From NCBI GenBank assembly GCA_023260935.1, contig JALQTL010000460.1:1-9897 (forward strand): 9,897 nucleotides of DNA, in the 5' to 3' direction. Position numbers and translations under genes: made by a program. Shown piece by piece: positions 7,110 through 9,897 of this stretch. How positions within the stretch are numbered: position 1 is the stretch's first letter; each line of letters starts with the position of its first letter. This stretch comes from Paracoccaceae bacterium. Its GTDB lineage: Bacteria; Pseudomonadota; Alphaproteobacteria; Rhodobacterales; Rhodobacteraceae. The notes under the pieces are model-generated. The model saw only the letters and a program-made list of their open reading frames with translations, was not told the origin of the DNA and searched no databases.

Positions 7110-8357
7110 TTAAATCAGGAACTCCGAAAGGATGCCGTCATTGGTGATGTCCCGATAGGGAAAGGCGGCCTCGTCCAATCGGGCGAACAGGGTTGTGAAA
7201 TTCTCGGGGCGTTTCGTTTCGATCCCGATCAGCACAGACCCGAAGTTGCGCGCCGATTTCTTCAGGTATTCAAAGCGCGCGATATCGTCATCAGGGCCCA
7301 GCATATCCAGAAAATCGCGCAGGGCGCCGGGGCGCTGGGGCATGCGCAGGATGAAATACTTTTTCAACCCGCCAAAGCGCTGGGCACGTTCCTTCACCTC
7401 GGGCAGGCGTTCGAAATCGAAGTTCCCCCCGGATGTCACGCAAACCACAGTCTTGCCGCGGATCTGTTCGGCCAGTTCCGGCAGCACATCCAGCGCCAGC
7501 GCACCGGCCGGCTCCAGCACTATGCCTTCGACGTTCAGCATCTCCAGCATGGTGATGCAGATACGGTCTTCGGGGGCCAGAAGAACCTGTGAGGGTGACA
7601 CCCAATCCAGCATGCGGAACGTGTTGTCCCCCAGACGCGCCACGGCCGCGCCATCAACAAAACTGTTCACCTGATTCAGCGTTTCAGGGTGGCCTGCCCG
7701 CAATGCTGCCCGAAGCGAGGCGCCCCCCAGAGGCTCGACAAAGCGGTAGCCGATCTTCGGGTCCATCGCCCGCAGATAGCCGGTGACACCGGATGACAAT
7801 CCGCCGCCGCCCACTGGCAGGATGACAAGGTCGGGGCTGGTGCCAAGCTGATCCAGAATCTCGACCGCGACGGATGCCTGCCCAAGGATGACGTCCGGGT
7901 CATCGAAGGGCGAAAGGAAATGTGCCCCGCGTTCGCTGCAAAAGGCTTTCGCGGCAGCCAAAGTCTGGTCGAAATAGTCGCCGGTCAGCACGATTTCTAC
8001 CTGCCCGGCACCGAACATCCGCGTCTTGTCGATCTTTTGCTGCGGGGTTGTGACCGGCATGAAGATCGTGCCACGCACGCCGAAATGACGGCAGGCATAG
8101 GCCACGCCCTGGGCGTGGTTTCCCGCGCTGGCACAGACGAAATGGGCCTGATCAGGGTGTGTTTCGCGGTGCTTGCGCAGCGCGGTGAAGGCGCCCCGCA
8201 ACTTGTAGCTGCGCACCGGGGAAAGATCTTCGCGCTTCAGCCAGATATCGGCGCCATAGCGTTGCGACAGGTGATCGTTGCGCTGCAAGGGGGTTGCGTC
8301 GAACAGATCGCGCAGGGCTGTTGTTGCCGCGCGGGCAGCCTCGCAGAAGCCTTCCAT
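7110..8357 (-). CDS. ilvA: Threonine ammonia-lyase (threonine dehydratase), short biosynthetic form
   Basis: A 415-residue fold-type II PLP enzyme that deaminates L-threonine to 2-oxobutanoate, the first committed step of isoleucine synthesis, in the cytoplasm. Seen in sequence: PLP-binding Lys52 in RSYKLRGAF; SAGNHAQG at 77-84 (PLP ring contact); Gly-rich phosphate loop PVGGGGL at 181-187. The C-terminal segment from about 332 (ILRMPQRPGALRDFL, then DDIARFEYLKK and VLIGIE) is one ACT-like regulatory module. E. coli IlvA, at about 514 residues, carries two; the single-module layout matches the shorter Bacillus/Corynebacterium-like class. Feedback inhibition by isoleucine is likely for such enzymes but not shown here. 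The alternative, a catabolic TdcB-type enzyme, lacks this regulatory module. ATG at 8357 is preceded on its strand by GAGGGG with 7 bases spacing. No ilvBCD genes are next to it; it is divergent from the exported-protein gene and convergent with maeB. Confidence 0.95.
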   Translation of the reverse strand: MEGFCEAARAATTALRDLFDATPLQRNDHLSQRYGADIWLKREDLSPVRSYKLRGAFTALRKHRETHPDQAHFVCASAGNHAQGVAYACRHFGVRGTIFMPVTTPQQKIDKTRMFGAGQVEIVLTGDYFDQTLAAAKAFCSERGAHFLSPFDDPDVILGQASVAVEILDQLGTSPDLVILPVGGGGLSSGVTGYLRAMDPKIGYRFVEPLGGASLRAALRAGHPETLNQVNSFVDGAAVARLGDNTFRMLDWVSPSQVLLAPEDRICITMLEMLNVEGIVLEPAGALALDVLPELAEQIRGKTVVCVTSGGNFDFERLPEVKERAQRFGGLKKYFILRMPQRPGALRDFLDMLGPDDDIARFEYLKKSARNFGSVLIGIETKRPENFTTLFARLDEAAFPYRDITNDGILSEFLI

Positions 8358-8480
8358 CCGATACCCCCTCTTTGGGTCAGGGCCCGCTGCTGCGGGCGCT
8401 TCCTTAATTTGGACACGTTTAGCGCGAATAATGACACAAAGTTCCGTGCTGCTGACTTACCCCTACTGGAGGATAACAGA
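8358..8480. promoter_or_regulatory. Divergent intergenic region between ilvA and the exported-protein gene
   Basis: These 123 bases must hold the 5' signals of both divergent genes. On the + strand a weak pair, TTAATT (8404-8409) and AATAAT (8427-8432) with 17 bases between, could be a sigma-70-like promoter for the gene at 8481. On the minus strand, 24 bases ahead of the ilvA start, a 6-bp perfect hairpin (GCCCGC 8382-8387, GCGGGC 8392-8397) lies in the likely ilvA leader. It has no T run and no leader-peptide frame that I can see, so attenuation is not supported. Promoter positions are pattern guesses. Confidence 0.3.
8468..8472 (+). promoter_or_regulatory. Ribosome binding site fixing the start at 8481
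   Basis: GGAGG lies 8 bases before ATG 8481. It decides the start: the open frame continues far upstream (to about 7920), but that part runs antisense through ilvA and has no comparable site, while the protein from 8481 begins with a proper signal peptide. Confidence 0.8.
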
Positions 8481-9482
8481 ATGTTCCATCCCAAGCTCCT
8501 AGTCGCGCTTTTTGGTGTGGCTGCCCTTTCCCTGATGCCCGTACCGCAACCGATGGCAGGATTCGGGGCCTCTGCCGCCTTTGCCAAGGGTGAAAAGGGT
8601 GGCGGCAATGGTGGCGGTGGCGGAAACGGCGGCGGCAGGGGCGAATCGGCCGGTGGCGGCAAGGGAAAATCCGATTCCGGCGCTGACCGTGGCAAGGGCG
8701 CGTCCTCCAAAGGGGCCGGTTCAAGGTCTGCCGGAAAGTCGAAAGCATCAGCCTCATCACTGAAATCGGCCAAGGCCGGCAAATCTGCAAAGGCGGGCAA
8801 GGTAAGGACCGCAGCCGCCAAGCCGGATAAGGCCGCGCGTCCAAAGGCGCGTGACATGGGCAAGATGAACGGCGCCCTGCATGCGAATATAAATGCCGTC
8901 CTGGCCCATATCCGCAACGGCAATACGAACGGGCCGGTCGGTCTTCTGGCGGGCCTGGCCATCGCCGATGCCGCGGCCGCGGCCGGCGCTGCGGCGGCGC
9001 AGGATCTGGCGGCGCTGGCAGCAGCGCATGACGACCTGACGGCGGGCCTTGCGGCGCTTGGTTTTGACACGCTGGATCAATATCAGACCGCAGTGGCGGA
9101 TGGCACGGTAGCCCCGGAAGATATTGCAACCGTCGAGTCCCTGATCGCAGGCGTCGGCGGTCTGGCGGTTGATGGGCTTGGCCTTGCGACCACCCGGCCG
9201 ACCGATGCCGATCTTGCCGCCGCCGAAGAGGCCGCATTGGCCAGCGCAGGGTCTGTAACGGCCGCTGAGCAGGCCATTCTGGATGCCTGGAACAAGGACG
9301 GTGACAGCGAGGGCCTGCTTTCCGACCTGCGCGACCGGCTTGCCGGGCATGAGGCCGAGATTTCGGAGGCCATTGCCGAAACCGCCTCCACGCAGCCGGA
9401 TGACGAAGAGGTTGCCGCAGGCGAGGAAACCGCCGCTACAGACATCCCGGCTACCGAGGAAGTCGCCGTCATCGCAAACTGA
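8481..9482 (+). CDS. Exported Gly-rich / Lys-Ala-rich protein of unknown function
   Basis: I do not recognise a named family. The 333-residue product starts with a signal peptide: MFHPKLL, a hydrophobic stretch to about residue 30, and probable cleavage after ASAAFA near residue 35. The mature protein has clear zones. Residues 37-60 are Gly/Asn-rich. Residues 61-128 are Lys/Ser/Ala/Gly-rich with no acidic clusters, including a KSAKAGK-type repeat at 95-107, and resemble histone H1 tails in composition. Residues 129-165 (GALHANINAVLAHIRNGNTN and the following GPVGLLAGLAIADA) look like the most constrained segment. Residues 165-300 are an Ala-rich helical core with a predicted coiled-coil-like AAEEAALASAGS region. 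Residues 303-333 are an acidic Glu/Asp tail. There is no cysteine, no lipobox and no anchor motif, so it is probably periplasmic or secreted. The basic middle and acidic end suggest polyanion binding (DNA, polysaccharide) or self-association, which is inference. The gene is monocistronic in appearance, with a strong ribosome binding site and a hairpin after the stop. Confidence 0.85.
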   Translation: MFHPKLLVALFGVAALSLMPVPQPMAGFGASAAFAKGEKGGGNGGGGGNGGGRGESAGGGKGKSDSGADRGKGASSKGAGSRSAGKSKASASSLKSAKAGKSAKAGKVRTAAAKPDKAARPKARDMGKMNGALHANINAVLAHIRNGNTNGPVGLLAGLAIADAAAAAGAAAAQDLAALAAAHDDLTAGLAALGFDTLDQYQTAVADGTVAPEDIATVESLIAGVGGLAVDGLGLATTRPTDADLAAAEEAALASAGSVTAAEQAILDAWNKDGDSEGLLSDLRDRLAGHEAEISEAIAETASTQPDDEEVAAGEETAATDIPATEEVAVIAN

Positions 9483-9504
9483 GCATTTTTGCCTGTCTGG
9501 CAAC

Positions 9505-9536
9505 GGGGCGGCGCGTCAGAATTGGCGCGCCGCCCT
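9505..9536 (+). terminator. Hairpin terminator after the exported-protein gene
   Basis: A perfect 10-bp inverted repeat, GGGCGGCGCG (9506-9515) and CGCGCCGCCC (9526-9535), is extendable by a G-T pair outside and by two further pairs inside to leave an AGAATT loop. It begins 23 bases after the stop codon and is followed by TTGCTCGTCT, a weak T-containing tail. It separates the exported-protein gene from argG, so the two are probably transcribed separately. Confidence 0.65.
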
Positions 9537-9597
9537 TGCTCGTCTGGTGAAAAACCAATAATGCCTGCCCGGTATGGTGATCAGAAGAGGCCCCAAG

Positions 9598-9897
9598 ATG
9601 TCTGCGCCCAAGAAAGTTGTCCTTGCCTATTCCGGTGGGCTTGATACCTCGATCATCCTGAAGTGGTTGCAGACCGAATACGGCTGCGAGGTGATCACCT
9701 TCACCGCCGACCTGGGCCAGGGCGAGGAACTGGGCCCGGCGCGCGAGAAGGCGCTGAAGCTGGGCATCAAGCCGGAGAACATCTTCATCGACGACCTGCG
9801 CGAGGAATTCGTGCGCGACTTCGTCTTCCCGATGATGCGGGCCAATGCCCGTTACGAGGGCGACTACTTGCTCGGCACCAGCATCGCACGCCCGCTG
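9598..9897 (+). CDS. argG: Argininosuccinate synthase, N-terminal fragment
   Basis: The first 100 residues of a protein cut by the window edge. ArgG joins citrulline and aspartate with ATP (giving AMP and PPi) to form argininosuccinate, the penultimate step of arginine synthesis, in the cytoplasm. The start VVLAYSGGLDTS (residues 7-18) holds the SGGxD(T)S pyrophosphate-binding loop of N-type ATP pyrophosphatases. It is followed by EVITFTADLGQG (about 31-42), and YEGDYLLGTSIARPL at the edge matches the conserved ArgG citrulline/aspartate-binding region. ATG at 9598 has AGAAGAGG ending 7 bases upstream. The 61 bases between the preceding hairpin and this start probably hold its promoter; I see AATAAT at 9557-9562 but no convincing -35 partner. 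Type (about 400 residues) cannot be confirmed because the C-terminal part is missing. Confidence 0.96.
   Translation, partial: MSAPKKVVLAYSGGLDTSIILKWLQTEYGCEVITFTADLGQGEELGPAREKALKLGIKPENIFIDDLREEFVRDFVFPMMRANARYEGDYLLGTSIARPL

Noticed and set aside
6609..7592. A + strand frame of 327 codons bridging the end of maeB and the 3' half of ilvA
   Set aside because: It overlaps two certain genes and contains no motif; it exists only because both shadow frames join across the short gap.
8382..8397. Attenuator ahead of ilvA
   Set aside because: The hairpin is short, is not followed by T residues on the ilvA strand, and I found no leader peptide rich in Ile, Thr, Val or Leu codons.
7920..8480. Upstream extension of the exported-protein frame to a 520-residue product
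   Set aside because: The extension runs antisense through ilvA, lacks a ribosome binding site, and would bury the signal peptide; GGAGG before ATG 8481 gives a better start.
8598..8660. Tandem DNA repeat in the Gly-rich stretch
   Set aside because: GGTGGC-like units are irregular and explained by Gly/Asn codon usage; there is no fixed repeat unit.
8237..9503. Minus-strand open frames of 248-277 codons opposite the exported-protein gene
   Set aside because: The sense frame has a signal peptide, ribosome binding site and terminator; the antisense products are Pro/Arg-rich mirrors of Gly/Ala codons.

Overview
The window looks like chromosomal core DNA from an alphaproteobacterium, most likely a member of the Rhodobacteraceae. 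This rests on high GC content, strong third-position G/C bias (which also produces long spurious antisense frames), and the protein character of MutS, the MaeB-type malic enzyme, short IlvA and ArgG. It is an inference from sequence character; no database was searched.

Layout, left to right: the last 46 codons of grpE (+, 1-141); mutS (-, 166-2820, GTG start), convergent with grpE across a hairpin that overlaps the mutS stop codon; a GT61-type glycosyltransferase with an extra C-terminal helical region (+, 2922-4700), divergent from mutS; a malic enzyme fused to a phosphotransacetylase-like domain (maeB, +, 4795-7065); ilvA (-, 7110-8357), convergent with maeB across a GC-rich hairpin; an unrecognised exported Gly-rich/Lys-rich protein (+, 8481-9482), divergent from ilvA and closed by a strong hairpin; and the first 100 codons of argG (+, 9598 to the window edge). 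No intergenic gap exceeds 125 bases. I saw no RNA gene, insertion sequence, CRISPR array or phage gene.

The genes are mostly independent housekeeping functions: protein folding, mismatch repair, C4/pyruvate metabolism, isoleucine synthesis and arginine synthesis. They do not form one pathway. The two less routine genes are the glycosyltransferase, probably for a surface glycan, and the exported low-complexity protein at 8481-9482. The latter combines a signal peptide, a Gly-rich stretch, a histone-H1-like basic stretch, a helical Ala-rich core and an acidic tail, and is the best candidate for undescribed biology. A second observation is that the only two 8-base homopolymers I found lie at interdomain linkers of mutS and of the adjacent glycosyltransferase. 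I see no strong evidence of an exotic multi-gene system.
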